DNA from: Gongronella butleri
Taxonomy: Eukaryota; Mucoromycota; Mucoromycetes; Mucorales; Cunninghamellaceae
Length of the DNA stretch: 64,000 bases
NCBI GenBank assembly: GCA_025201375.1
Contig: JAIWZP010000010.1
Location: 62,001-126,000, forward strand
Direction: 5' to 3'
The notes below the pieces were generated by a model. The model worked only from the letters and a program-made list of their open reading frames with translations. It did not search any database and was not told the origin of the DNA. A program made the translations under genes and the position numbers. Position 1 is the stretch's first letter, and each line of letters begins with the position of its first letter. Shown here piece by piece: positions 1-12,800 of this stretch.

Positions 1-1239
1 AGAAAATTAGGGGACCAAAAAAAAAAAAAAAAAAAAGAGGGAGCAATCACCGAGCCCCTAATCCAAGGCCGGCACCCCATCACGATGGATTTGCATAAAT
101 AAAGGCAAGAGGTATGATCCAATATTAAAAATATGGCCTAAAAAGATGCAGAAAAGGAGAAGCAGGCGAGGCAGGAGGTAGAAACAGTGCGACCCAGGGG
201 GGCGGCCAGCCCATTGGCCCTTGTTGTTACAGAGCGCGCACACACACTGCATTTTTTTTTCCCCCTGTCGTGCGCACGCAGACAAAATCTCGGCTTGAGA
301 CGCACACACACACACACAATCAATTGCTTTTTGCAGTAAAATGACACATTAAACATGAATGGAAGATATGCTTTCGGCGCCGACAAGCTTTTTGCAGCAA
401 GGAGTCGATCAAACGCGTGCGCGCACGCATCTCATCCTTCAATAAAGACCTTTTCTCCATGCATGTTACCCATCCAGCAATTGCAAAGCGCCTAGACTCT
501 CATCGTTCACCCTTTTTACACCAGACAGAAATGTTTCAAAGCAAAAAAAAAAAAAATCATGGCATCAGATCACGTCTCCCCTCCCCCTGGCCATCCACAC
601 ATGTACAAAACAAGGGGCTCTCTCTGCCTGTCTCTTTCACTCTCCCTCCCCCATTCGCACTCCTCAATTCGTCGTCCGACGAGCATTTCGTGGAGTACCA
701 ACGATAAAAAAAGGAGCGCGTCGGCCAAGAATGAAGATCATCCTTCACGACCATCTTTATGATTGAATGCCATCCTCCGGACGATCACGTCGCACGCACG
801 TAGCACCGGACGGAAAGGGAGTGAGCGCTCAAATTAGGAGACAGAGTCCGGTTTTGTCAAATCTAATAAAATTTCATGAATTTACGAGATGCAAGCGCTG
901 CAGTGCTGCAATGAGATCGGCGCCTGCACTTTGCACGCTGTGAAATTAAGCTAGAAAACAGTGAAATTGGCGAAAAAAAAAAAAGAGAACCGCGTAAGCA
1001 ATGTTTGAATGAAATCCAATGGCACATCATTAGTAAAATTCCACGCTCTCCTCCATGCAGACAATTTGGACGAGGGCATATTGCGTGCGAGTCATCTAGT
1101 GGCCACTAGACTCAAGAGTCTCGACTTTTTTTTTCTCCCTGTGGACCATTCGATGGCCCATTGAAGGTGTGTTCATGGTTTAATGAACTATCTCCCTGCC
1201 AAAAGAAGAGAAAAAAAAAAGAGGAGGGAACCGTCTTGC
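1..1239. other. Non-coding, low-complexity left flank
   Basis: No convincing gene. The stretch holds A-runs, a (CA)n microsatellite at about 302-320, a CT/C-rich tract near 620-660 and scattered T-runs. Short open frames here are low-complexity (poly-K, poly-F, poly-S) and have no recognisable domain. Confidence 0.6.
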
Positions 1240-2878
1240 CTATCCATTGTCGTGCCACTTGTGCCGAACAAGGGGAAGCTTCAAGCCATGAAAGAGATTC
1301 TCCACTTTGAGAGCCTCTTCCTTGGACCGGCTCTCAGGCAGTTCTCCGGCTGCTGCTGACAACAGGTCTAACCTGTTGAATTAGCTCAAAAAAAAAACCA
1401 GGTCGCATCCAGGGGACCCCGCAATTGAAAAAAAAGGAGCCTGTGGGTGTTTGACCTTGGCACTGGACAAGCCCATTGGACGCTTTGCCGTGAACTCGCC
1501 TTAAAAGAACAAAGAGAATGCCAGCAGCGTCGTTGTTCGCACTTGATGTGGTCGTAAAACGGCCACCTCGTCTTTGGTAAATCCCTTTTTTTTTTTGGAC
1601 ACACAAGAAGCAATCTAGGCTCTTTTTCTCCCCTCTTTCTGCCTCATCTTCCAGGTCTTGATGATTTCATCCCCCTGGATTGCCCCTTGCGAAACGAGGG
1701 GGTCGCAAACATATAAGGGCTACACTTGAGCGACCCACGACCATCAGATTCCGCGATCTAGACTCTGGTTCCCAAGCTACGGACATAGCTTCTCCATGCC
1801 CATGTGCCGTGGAGCCAAAGAGGCAATCATGGCCATGGGGGGGCGCGAAGCGACAGGAAAAAAATCAGGAGGACAAGGCGCGAAAAAAGAGTCTTAATTC
1901 CAAAGCAAGCGCAAGGGGAGACAAATACGCACACGCATGCGTACACCTTTGGTGTCCGCGAGATCGACACGTCTCGGCACCTTTTTTTTCAATATCATCA
2001 GGATTTGGTTTGATTACAGTATACGTAAGACTGCTTTGAATTTTTCTTTTTTTTTTTTTTTTTTACGCGCAAATGAGATCGAGTTGCCAAAGGAGCATAG
2101 GGGGGTGACATGCCGCGATTTGCCCGTCGTGAACCTTTTGCTGCTGGTCAAGCAGCGCCGCTGATTGATTGACTTTTCTGCGCATTTATGCTACGTGCCC
2201 CCTCTTTAATGAGCCACACCCATCGAAAATTGTCAATCACGCTCAATTTTTTTGGCTCAAGAATTGATCAATCTATACTAGGCCAAGTTTGCATTAGGCG
2301 CAGCCCCCCACAATTTGTTGCGCCTAAAGCTCACACACGCGCGAAATTGGTGGGTTGCTGGGGGGCTGCACGCAAATCATCCATTGCGCTCCCCCTGTCT
2401 GGCCGCCCTCTTTCTCCCACGCCCTCCATGTCCAGCTTTTAAAAAGTCAAAACAGAGAGAGAAAAAATTAATAGGCAAGGGTTTCATCCATGGTCAAGGG
2501 AAAGAGGGGGGTGGCATGATCAGCGCCGCTTTTTATTTTGCATGTCGCTCTCCACGATGTGGGCCACGCTGGACGCCATGCGCTTGTCGGCCGAGGATGA
2601 CTCTAGTCTTTCATTACGCGCTTGTTCTTCCAATTGATCGACCTTGTCCTATTAATGTGTTTTTTTTTCAAAAAAAAATGAGCGCGTGCGTGGCCAAGGG
2701 AGGGCATTTTTTTTTTCAAAGAGGATAGGCATACCCAGGACTGCTGCTCGCTGTCATGCTGCATGTCTTGAATGTAGTGTAATGTCATGGGATGGTCTTG
2801 CTTCGTTGGATGATTGATCATTTCGTCGTCCTCGGGGCAGTCTTCAATGGTTACAGAATATTTACGAGGTGCACTCAT
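1240..2878 (-). CDS. Tentative intron-rich gene, function unknown
   Basis: I do not recognise this gene and the model is incomplete. A plausible first exon at 2735-2878 starts MSAPRKYSVTIEDCPEDDEM, encodes 48 residues and ends at a GTATGC donor. Further peptide-like segments with acceptors in front follow on the same strand: near 2530-2610 (SSSADKRMASSVAHIVESDM), near 2105-2160 after a CAATCAG acceptor (ALLDQQQKVHDGQI), and near 1630-1690 (IQGDEIIKTWKMRQKEG). A plausible last exon at 1240-1372 has a CTAAT branch-like signal and a CAACAG acceptor; it reads LSAAAGELPESRSKEEALKV and ends LPLVRHKWHDNG before TAG. The middle exons could not be joined in one frame with certainty. It may be a real gene with many small exons or a decaying one. 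Confidence 0.3.
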
Positions 2879-3332
2879 TGGAACAAAAAGAAAAAAAAAG
2901 AAAGGGTTGAGGCGAAAGAAACAAAAATCCCACACCCTCGGTGTGTAATAATTTTTATGCGCGGTCTTTTTTTTCGTGTGTCACACCACCCGCTCAGATT
3001 CCGCTTTTCCCAGCCTTTGCTCTATGAAACTCTAGCCAACGAAACTCAGCCAATTTGCATGAACAGGCTGGAAGCAAGGTGCCGGGGGGCGGGGACGCGC
3101 CGAAAAAAAAAAAAAAAAAAGTGTGGGTGGCGCAAAAAGAGGCAAGACTGCTTGGGAGGTCACGCGCCATTCGAGCATTCATTGAGCCCAGCGGTGAGGC
3201 GGGCGCTGCTAGAATTGTTGTCATAGAGACGGGGACGCGTGCATGCCTGTAAAACGTGTTGATCATGGAAAAAGGGTATTTTTTTTATTTGTTTTGCGAC
3301 AACAGATTTTAAATTAATGCACAGGCGCGTCA

Positions 3333-3337
<5 letters not shown>

Positions 3338-3374
<37 letters not shown>
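3338..3374. repeat. (GA)n microsatellite
   Basis: Uninterrupted GA dinucleotide run of about 37 bp, followed by A-rich sequence and a 26-base A run at 3425-3450. It lies just downstream of the stop of the minus-strand gene at 3460. Confidence 0.9.
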
Positions 3375-3379
<5 letters not shown>

Positions 3380-3459
3380 AAAAAGAAATAAAACGTGGGC
3401 GCAATGAAAAAGTATCTAAAAGGTAAAAAAAAAAAAAAAAAAAAAAAAAAGAGGGAGAG

Positions 3460-5696
3460 CTATTTTTCCAATTGGCTTTCGAGGCGATCCAGTCGTTCCC
3501 GCAAGGTGTCCAGCATGGCATGACATTCGGTTGGGCCAATGTCATTTTGCGAGCGGACAATGGTTGGGGGCGATTTGAGCTGGTGGTGGGACGATGAGGC
3601 GGACGATGATGCAGCATGGCCTGTGGGCGTGGGTGTGGAGACGTTTGGGCCCAATGGCAACGCAGAGGAGGAGGAGGAGGAGGTCGAGGTGGAGGAAGCA
3701 TTGGGGGGATTGGGGGCATTAGGGGGCAAGTCGAGTTTGGCTTCGAGAGAGGCGATACGCTTGTACATGGCGTCAATGACCTCCTCCATGCGATTCATGA
3801 CCTCACGCTGGACCTCCTTGACCTGGGAGCGGATGAGGCCCTCAATGGTGGTAGTGGACGCCTGGAGGGTCTGCAGCAAGGTGGATGATCGTCGGATTTG
3901 GTCGTCCAACGTGTTTTTGAGGGTGCGCGTCGTTTCAATGGTATCAAACAGATGCTCGAATGGCTGTAGGAATTGCTGTCTCTGCAGCGCAGCAAACGAG
4001 TACGCCGTCGGAGTCTGTGGCGGCATGGGTGCCGTTGCTGCCGTCAATCCATTGCTGGTCGATGTCGCGTTATTCGCGTTGTTTGTCCCTGAGCCCGAAT
4101 TGCCCGCCGCAGCTGTCTTGTTTTGCGCGTTTGACGACGACGAGGCGCGTGCGTAGCTATTGTACCCATTGCTTGCGTGTGGGTGCGCGGTGTGCGGTGG
4201 TTGCTGCTGGGATGGGACAATGGGCGGAATGGCAAATTCTTGTTTGCCAATGGCACCCCCCGTTGTCTTTGGCTCTGGATGGTGGTGCTGGTAGTGGTAA
4301 TGCGGCGCGTGGTGCTGCGACGCGAGCACGGGGGCCGCGCGCGGCGACAATAACGGCGCAAGCGTGTGTCCCGGCTGCAAATATTTGTTGTTGCTATGAT
4401 TGTTGTTGTTGTTGTTGCTTGAACCACCTGTTGGCGCCGCAGACGGCACGGTCCTGCTGCTGTGAGGGTGAGACACGTGGAGGTGCGCATGCGACGCACG
4501 TGCATGCGAGTGCAGAGCAAAAGGCGGCGGTGGAGGTGGTGCAGCTTGATGATGCGGGTGCGACGATGTGGTCGTGCTGGCCGGGATCGCATGGTGCAAA
4601 TGGGAGGATGTGCTGTTGCCAAGCGCCGCGTGCCCATTGGCTTGTACAGCCGCGATCTTGCGGAAATTCGAGTGCAATGGCGCCGAGCGCACAGAAACCG
4701 CCAATTGATCCGCATAAGATGGCGCATAGATGGTCAAATGTCTCGAATTCTTCCCTTGACGCTTCGCAAGCAATGTCGGCCCGCCTTGGCTGCTGCTCAG
4801 GCTGTGGATCTTGGTCGTCGCATTATTGTTGCTCACTGCCTGTGAACTCACGGTGTGCGCTGGCTTCACAAGCCCTCCTCCACCAACCTTGCTCGTCCGC
4901 TGCCGCTTGCTGCTGCTACTACTATCGCTAATCAATGGAAAAATAAAAGTGAAGAAAAAGAAGGAGAAGGAAAAAAAATGAGAAAAAAAAACAACAAAAA
5001 ATTAACAACAAAAATGGAGCAAGAAAAAAAAATCCAATTCTTTGTTTTTTCCAAGGTGGTCAATGCGACTTACTCTGGGTGCGGGCGCGTGGTGGCCGAG
5101 GCGGACGCGCGTTCCGGCTGAAGGACCTTGCCAAGGGCCATGGGATTGGAATGGTCGGCATCGTTGGCCGTGTTGGCAGCGGCGGCGGCGGGTTGCGACA
5201 GGCGCAAGGGCGGTGGCGACACCGGTTCGGCCTTCACGGGCGCGGCCTGCGGGGTGAGTGGCGGCGGCAATGGCCGTTTTGGTGATGAAATGGGCGACAC
5301 CACGGGCGTCCAAGGCAAATCACGCTCCACAAACGGCTGATCCTTTGCGCAGCGCAACTCACCGACGCCATTGAGAATCGCATCGGCCAGCCCGGCCGCA
5401 TAATCGCTGGCTTTCAGCTTGCACAGCTCGGCAAGGCGAAATCGGCTCATGGCCACGGCCGCTTGCGCCACGACCGCCGTGCTAACATAGTAATCATCGC
5501 CCGCCTCGGGCACACGAAAGCACTCGCCCCGCGGCACAGAAGTCAGGCTCGGATGACGCGCAAGATCCGCCACATGGAACAGACTCGTCAAGTCATTGAG
5601 CCGAAACAGCAGTAGCGCGCTCCCAGGCACCTGGTACAGATTGAAAGGCACCTCATCGTCCGAGTAGTGACCGAGCAAGCGAACAAGCACCTTCAT
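3460..5696 (-). CDS. Uncharacterised coiled-coil protein (two exons)
   Basis: Exons complement(3460-4927, 5074-5696) join in frame to 696 residues; the intron 4928-5073 has a GTAAGT donor and a TTGATTAG acceptor. I chose the ATG at 5696 because it opens a non-repetitive, conserved-looking segment, whereas upstream codons read only poly-F. Residues about 1-115 (MKVLVRLLGHYSDDEVPFNL...) form a compact region of unknown fold. Pro/Ala/Ser-rich and His/Gln/Asn-rich linkers follow, with a short ordered motif around HLTIYAPSYADQLAVSVRSA. The C-terminal about 200 residues contain a predicted coiled coil (LFDTIETTRTLKNTLDDQIR ... SQVKEVQREVMNRMEEVIDA), and the last residues form another heptad run. 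The basic patch SSKRQRTSK could be a nuclear localisation signal. I know of no family match; a nuclear or regulatory role is a guess. Confidence 0.75.
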
Positions 5697-5993
5697 GCAG
5701 AAAAAGGAACGAAGAGGGTGGGAAACAAGCGAAAAAAAAGTAAAAAAAAAAAAGGGGGTGGGGGACAAAAGGGGCGCAAACGAGATACAAAAGAGAAAAA
5801 AAGTGGAGAAAAGACAAAGAGAAACCTTGCAAAAAAAAAAAAAAGGGGTGGGGGGGCGGGAAGAACCTGCTGGCAAATGAGCTGATGAGAAAAAAGTGGT
5901 GACACAAAAAAATAGCGAAAGGCCAAAAAAAAAAAAAAAAAAAAAAAAAGCACGCGTCGGCCGCCTTTTCTTTTTATTTTATGCATTTTGATA

Positions 5994-7244
5994 TTAATAG
6001 GTGATGTCTTCCATTTCATCGTCATTCAGCTCATCATCATCATCGTCATCACCGTCGTCATCCTGCGCACCCTGATCTTGCTTTGCGCGCGCAGCGCCTT
6101 CTTGCTCGGCCTGCGACTCGCGATGCTTGAATTCCGGCTTGAGCTGATAGTTACCCGCATAAGGTCCGCGCTTGTTGAGCACGCAAATCTCATTGAGCAC
6201 CTCCTTAAGGTATTGCGCCGGCTGTCGCGTGTGCTCAAGGATGCCCTTGAATGACCAGTAAGGATAACGATCAAAAGCAACAAACAACATATCCATCAGC
6301 TCGTTGCGCGGCATACGCGTGGCCTTTTCCTTGTCCGCCTTGCGCTTCTTTGGCTCCACAAAGTCAAAGAAGTTGCTGCTGGGTATATTGCTGCTCGCGC
6401 CAGGCACAAACACAGGCTGGCTGTCCTGATTCAGCACACGCACGGATCGTTGAGGCTCATCCGCATCCGCAACTCGCTTCCGCATGATCGACCGGTACGT
6501 TCCAAACTGAGCAGGCGTCGCCGTGCAATCGTGGTGCACCTTGCCGCGCATGAATCTCCCTAAAACAAGAAAAAAAAAAAAAGCGTGTCAGCAGCCACTT
6601 TTTCGCATGGATACCCCTTCTTCCACCCATGTCCGGCAATTGAAAATAAAAAACATACGTCCATGCTCGGTCTGCGTAAAAATATAGCGGTTTTGCACCT
6701 CTTCTGGTGAGATGCGCACAGAATATTCTTTGGGGATGTCCTCTTGCGTGTCCTCGGGCAGAATCAGCGAGATCTAAGATGCGCAATTCATCAGTCTGTG
6801 CTCTTGTTGTAACACTTTTTCTTTTGCCATGTCCTATGTACCGTGCTCGACTGCCCAGGTGGTGGCCTGCAGCAAAAAAAAAAAAAAAAAAAAAAAAGCC
6901 AAAATGCTGAGTGGACGCGAAAAAAAAAGGCAATATGCTCGGCTTACTGGCTATAGATACGCACGCTCCCCAAGTTGACGTCCTCTTGTTCCATGTTGCT
7001 CCACTTGGCAGCAAGAAACTTGGGAACCTAGCATATAAAAGAGGAGAAAAGAGGAAAGAAACAGAGAACTTGAGCCATCACGAGACCCGTGCACAAATGC
7101 AAGTCTCGTTTTTACCTTGACAAGCCAAATTTTGGTATTCATGCTGTCCAGATTGAGATCCTCCAGGTCGTCATCGTCACCAATATCGTCGAGCGAGCCA
7201 GGATCATCCTCAAATAAGGCGTCCACGGGTTGATCGTCACTCAT
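5994..7244 (-). CDS. TFG2: Transcription initiation factor IIF subunit beta (RAP30/Tfg2)
   Basis: Second subunit of TFIIF, which binds RNA polymerase II and stabilises the pre-initiation complex. Five exons, complement(5994-6559, 6659-6773, 6842-6866, 6948-7027, 7116-7244), join without a stop to 304 residues. The acidic N-terminus (MSDDQPVDALFEDDPG) leads into the dimerisation domain with the family hallmark IWLVKVPKFLAAKW. The C-terminal winged helix is clear: MPRNELMDMLFVAFDRYPYW, then SFKGILEHTRQPAQYLKEVL and NKRGPYAGNYQLKPEF, followed by an acidic tail. Exon 3 is only 25 nt (QPPPGQSST after joining); its exact limits are the weakest part, but the frame is kept. Length fits the family (human about 250, yeast about 400). 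Confidence 0.92.
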
Positions 7245-7974
7245 GGTGTGTGTGTGTGAGTGTGTGTGTGGCAAAAAATGTAAAGAAAGACGCACAACAG
7301 GAATTCAATGGCCGCTGCCCTTTAAATCGATGGTGTTGGAATCCAATTGGTTTAAAATGCGTTTTCTTTCAAAATACAACCAAGGACTGCGCCAGTTTGT
7401 GCCGAATAATATTTATGAATCAACTCTAGTAAAAAGAGACCAACGAGAGGCACAGAGAATTCGAATTTGGGGCATTTGGGAAGAAGTTTAGCAAGATGGT
7501 CTTTTTAGCGGCAAAGCAAACTTTGCTTGACAAATCAAGCACAACAACCCCTCGAACGCGTCCAATTTTGAAAGGACAGCCTTGAATTCCACGTGGAAAG
7601 CGATTGGAAATCAGCCATGGGCCCATGGCAGGTCAAAACATAAAATGAAGAAATGGGTTTTTAGAATGACTTCAAAGATCAAATTTACACGCAAGAAGGC
7701 AAGATCCATCACGGAGATGAGCCTCGAAAATTGCCGCAAATGTGGGAGCAACGCCTGGGCTGCGAGATTGCAGCGAGCAATGTTTGGTTTTACATTTTAC
7801 TTTCAGGTGAATGGCGAAGCTATGATGGAGCGCGTCATCGAGTCACTCTAACGCGTGTATGCGTCCACCTACAAGCAAGTCACCGGACGCCAAATGAGTA
7901 AATCATTGCCTGGTTCAGCACTTTTTTGGGCCATTGCTCAAATGATGATGAACGAATGAGCCCAAAATACAATA
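7245..7974. other. Intergenic, no gene seen
   Basis: Upstream region of the TFIIF beta gene, starting with a short GT/GTGTGAG repeat at 7243-7270. An 89-codon open frame at 7582-7851 has no recognisable domain and lies next to decayed repeat DNA; I do not treat it as a gene. Confidence 0.5.
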
Positions 7975-9560
7975 TTATTGTTATTTTCACAATTCTGAAA
8001 TTCAGCACTGGATGTCTAATTTTTTTATGCATTGCATTGAAACTGAGACCGTTTGAAAGAGACGCATTCGGGCGTCGTTTTCCAATTCTTTGCTCGCCCG
8101 ATGGTCGATCTTTGTACCGTGCATTCAGAAATGACGATTGTGTAAACATTTGATTCTTTTTCAATCTCAAATTTCTCGACAACGGAGGACGACCCACGAT
8201 GCTTTTAACTTGTCAAACTTAGCAGCAGTTGGATGCCGGGACCATTGTCGCGTGTGCCACCAAAATGGACAAAATGTTACTCCTTTCTGCTGGGCATGTC
8301 CTCCGGATCTTGTTCATCGCGTCCTATATTTGGGCTGTAGGATGCTGAACACAAAACGACAACGATGTCAATTTTTTTAGAGATCGCATCATTCAGTCCT
8401 GAGGAAACGCATTTTGCATGAATTAGGGCCAAACTAACCCTGTGAAGACCAACTCGCTGAGAACTCGATGCAATGTCTTCAAACCACAAGCGCTTTTACC
8501 GGAGAAAACGAATTGCCCAATTCATACTAAACATCGAAAAATTGTAGGTACGCCGATCTGATCAATAAACTGATAGAAAAAAATAACTTTTTGGGCAATT
8601 CTTAAGTGTGTGGCAATTTGCTCGATAACGGTCTAACAATCTGTGATTTTTATTGCAGTTTACTAACAAGCAGGGAGGCAAAGCATCTAATGGGGTAACT
8701 TGCGGTGCACTAGCTTGAGTTTTAACTTTTTGCATCGGTCATTTCAGCAGCCTGCAGCCCATTCAGCGCACAGAAATGTGTAAACTAAAAAAATACAAAA
8801 AAAAATAAAAATTCTATGCAATCCACCACTTTTATTTGGAAGTTTCAAACCTTAAATTTTGCAAAAAAAATCTTGCCCAAAGTAAGCAATTTTGTCAGTC
8901 GATCGCCGTTCATGCGTCACTCTTTGGGCATTTTTCGAAAAGTTGGGGCGATCTGCTGCCATTTTGTCTGCCAATAGCAAATTGTCGGAATAACCTGTTT
9001 GGGATGCATTGATCGCTCGGAGTTCGAAATTTCCCAAATTTGGTATTTTCTGAGATTGAAATGTGTGACCCCTGAGTGACCCCTGAATTTTTCAAAAGTG
9101 GCGGTAGCGCTTTGGGGTTTTAAGTGTTTTTGTTGCAAATTTTGCGCTGAATGCGATGCAGCTATTTTTGAGCGGGGTCGATCATGCAGATGGCGAGATG
9201 AATGCAAAATAGATCAAATTGAAAGTTTTTGGAATTTACAGGCTCAAAAAAATCGGGCGGACCCGTCGCGATCACTGGTCTGTGGTTCGTGCTGTGACGC
9301 GATTTTCATCAGCGGACAAGATGTTTGTAAAAAAATTTCTGGAGGCATAGCAAGCTGGCAAAGTTCGAAAAACATGCTATTTGAATTTCAAGAGGTGAAA
9401 CGAGTCATTTTTATGCAGCGTACGGTAGAAGAGTTACGCTGCAGATATTCAAATGATACAGTAATACTATATTGCGGTACGCTTCAGGTTCTATCAACTG
9501 AAATTAAGAAATGGACAGTTTAAACACCTGTACACCAATGATAAGCTTCAAAAATGCCAA
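7975..9560 (+). repeat. Dispersed repeat family 1, copy A
   Basis: About 1.6 kb that recurs, in the same orientation, at 18085-20445 and 41105-44275. Shared landmarks are a block around 8030-8120 (GTTTGAAAGAGACGCATTC), the segment around 8650-8770 (GCAAAGCATCTAATGGG, then AACTTTTTGCATCGGTC), the stretch near 8880-9010 (CAGTCGATCGCCGTTCATGC), and GTGACCCCTGAGTGACCCCT near 9063. Copies are diverged with small indels and no shared intact long reading frame, so this is probably an old non-coding or degenerate mobile repeat. Termini are not sharply defined. Confidence 0.85.
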
Positions 9561-9880
9561 AAACACGACTTTCCCTAGTTTAGAGTATCTTTCTGTCAAA
9601 AAAAAGCATCGTGCAACAGCTTCAATACCAATCAAAACTTCAAAAGTCAGCGACGAACCTGAAGCTGACCATTTCTTCCATTTTTTTATTGTATGACACC
9701 AGATTACCTGTACATATGATACTGTATATCGTATGATGTCATATCTTCATACCTACATTACTGTATGATACCACGGATCACGGAATATGCATGATGGATT
9801 TAGCGGGAAAAGGCATACGTATGACGCAATGACAGAAAAAAAAAGAAAACAACACCACCCTTTACTTTTTTATTCACTGA
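9561..9880. other. AT-rich intergenic DNA with TACTGTA motifs
   Basis: No gene. Contains short ATACTGTAT-like palindromic words (9711, 9761) and runs up to the stop of the downstream minus-strand gene. Confidence 0.5.
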
Positions 9881-12800
9881 TTATTCATGTTTGACAAAGG
9901 ATCGGACAATCACATCGCTTGTCATCAGGCTCGCGTGCTCTAGCAAAAACATTTCTAAATCCTGCCATCCTCCGCCGACGCGAACGAGAACCTTGTTGCG
10001 TGAGGTGGACAATCGTCGGCGCGACCGATTGGTGTAGGTCATGAGCTTGCAGGTGTACAGCTTTTTGCCTGCGCCCGTGGGATTCAAGTCGTTGCCAAAA
10101 TAGTATTTTCCAGCCCCTTGCTTTGCGCGCTGGCACGGGATGGTGATGGGGCTGGCATTGAGGATCATGGCAACCTGCATGTCAAGTGGGTCCTTTGGGT
10201 CGCCCGTGTACGCGGCGTGCTGCTGGAAATCGATCTTGATGCGCGGCGATGGCACCGAGGATGCAAAATACTCATTGTGGGCGGCATCGTTGCCGTCGTC
10301 CTCTTCGTCGTCCGAGAAGCTCTGGACGGGCGGCTGGACTCTGCGTTGGCGCGACAGGTTGGGCATGGATTGTTTCTTTTTGACGAGGCGTGCAAAGGAA
10401 GAGGAAGAAGAAGGAGGAGCAACAGAGGCAGTGCGCGGACGTGATGATGAGGAAGAAGTGGAGAGCGAGGCGGCAAGAAGAGAAGCAGGAGCAGGAGCAT
10501 CATCAGCGCTATGAGTATCAAAAGGAACAAAGGATGATGAGCTTGCACCGTCGACCCAGTGGTCAATGCCTACTTTGAAGAGACGCGCCGACGGTGGCTC
10601 TAGGTGGCTCGGCAAAGGTGGGACGGGTGGGATCGTATCGGCATGATGACCAAGGTGATGTTGATTTCCGTGTGTTTGGCGCGATCGTGGGCGTGGAATC
10701 ATGCTCGGTGACATGGGCCGTCCATGCAAAGCAGCCGATGCCGCCTGTTGATTTGGCGTCTTTGGCCGTGGGATCAACGACGGTGTGGCGCTGCGCCGCG
10801 TGGGTGGCATTGGAGGCGGGGAACGCGACCCAAGTGATGACGCGGACCTCGGCTGCTGCTGGTTGTGATACGCGCGCGGTGCCACCAACAATGTGGTGCT
10901 GTTGGCATTATTGTCTTGTGGATGTTGGAATTGATGATGATGCCTGTGCGCGGACGATGACGCGAGACTCGATTTTGGACGCGGTGGAAGATGGTATTGC
11001 AATGACGACGATGACAATGGTGGCGTTTTCGTGGCTTTTTTCGATTTTACGGATGGCAAGCTTCCTTTTCGCGAATGACCGGTATTTGTCGTTGGAAGCG
11101 TCTCTTGGCTCTCGACGCTTGGCGAGCGTGCGCGCAAGATGGTGCTCTTTGTTGGCTTCATAAATGAAGCCACGTCCTTGTTTGTGGAGGAATGGGTGGA
11201 GGTCAGGGGTGTGGCGGAGCGGCGTGATGGGTGATGTTGATGATGCGCGGCAGGTGCCGACAGCGACGCGCCCTGGTTGCCCTGGTGACCGGCAGCGCGG
11301 CTCTCGCTCTTCCAGAGGGGCTCAAATGACATTTCGGTGCTTGTCGACTTGTAACTCGCCTGCCATACAGGTCGTCTGCGCGGTGTGGCGCTCTTTCGAC
11401 CCGAATTGGAGGGCACGTCTTCCGACGATTCTGACGTGCTTGCGATGAGCGTGGTGGACCTGTGCAATTGTGGCAATGGCGACGTGGTGCGCTGGAACGA
11501 GAGTGGACTGGTGGTGCGCGAGGTGTGGTGGTGGTGCCTGTTTGTCGTGTTGCCGCTGGCGGGAATGCGCGAGCGGTGCGACGGCTGGTGCTGCTGCTGC
11601 TGTTGCTGACTGGGTGTCACGCTGCGCACGCGCCTATCATGATTGGATGATGGATGGTCGCTTGGTGAGGAGGGCTGTTGATCGGACGGGCGGCGCCGCA
11701 GGCTCTTCCAGCGGCCAGAGATGCCGCCGCTGCCACCACCACCTCCGCCACCACCGCCGCTGGAGGAGCTGGCCTTGTCGCTCTGCACCGAGCTGGCAGG
11801 GCTGATGGGCGTAGTGTCCATCAGGACGCGCTGGACATGGCCCATATCGACGCGTAGATCGTCCATGGCCTTTTTGAGCATGTGCCACCGCGTGATCATA
11901 GCCTCGTGACGTTCACCGGGCGCCGTGGTATCCTTGGTGACGCGCGTGGCAATGCCATTGCCCAACATTGCCAGCATCCGGTCGATGGACGGGGTATAAT
12001 ACTTGTATTTCGCCTCCATGTTCCGCTCCAATGCCTTGAATTTGTCCGGGTCCAGTGGAGGTGGCTGTGGTTGCTGCAAAGGAGGATGATGATGATGTGA
12101 TTGTTGCTGCTGATATTGTTGATGATGATGAGGGTGCGTCAAGTAGCGTGAGAATGATTTCAGCTTGTCGGACAGACTGGGCGAGTGGGGCGCAATGGCA
12201 TGATTCGGATGAGAAGGGTGTTTGTTGGCCGCCGCATTATTTTGGTCGTGCCACTCTAGAATCAATTGGACCGAATGGACGCCCTGCTGGACGGTTTTAT
12301 CCAGGCCATCAATCATGGAATCGACTTGATCGGCTACTTGACGAAAGACGACGAGCCAGCGGTCTTCCTTGATTTCGTCCTTGAGGTCGTCAATCTCGAT
12401 TCGAAGACATTCCCAATGTTCTTGGACTAGGCGGTGTTTGCGCGCCAATTGGCCACTGTCGTCCGAGGGCGGCTCAGACGTCATTCGATTGTAAACCTGC
12501 TCTACCTTGCGAAACACAGGGTCCACGCGTTCCTCGAGATCCATCAGCAATCGCTCGTCCATGACAGACGCTGGCGTCGTTGTCGCTGTTGCTGCTCCCG
12601 TTGAATTCATGGCGGCGAGCTGCGGTGAGGACGCGGGCGACGATTGGAGTGACAAGGACGCGTCGGATGTTGAGGATTTGGACGATTTCGAGGTGACAAC
12701 GAGGGTCAGCAGGTGCGCGTGCCTACGTTCTTGGTATTGGAAGATCATGGACGTGAGCTGGTCCATGTCCCACAGAATATCTTGCATATCCATCAAAAGT

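Noticed and set aside
1680..2039. Plus-strand 119-codon frame
   Set aside because: Low-complexity, no motif, and overlaps better peptide-like signals on the minus strand.
9098..9523. 141-codon open frame in repeat copy A
   Set aside because: The same DNA in copies B and C has stops and indels in this frame, and no domain is visible; it is a chance frame in a repeat.
7975..9560. CRISPR-like interpretation of the repeated GTGACCCCTGA units
   Set aside because: Only two or three short adjacent units without spacers; eukaryotic context; a simple tandem duplication explains them.
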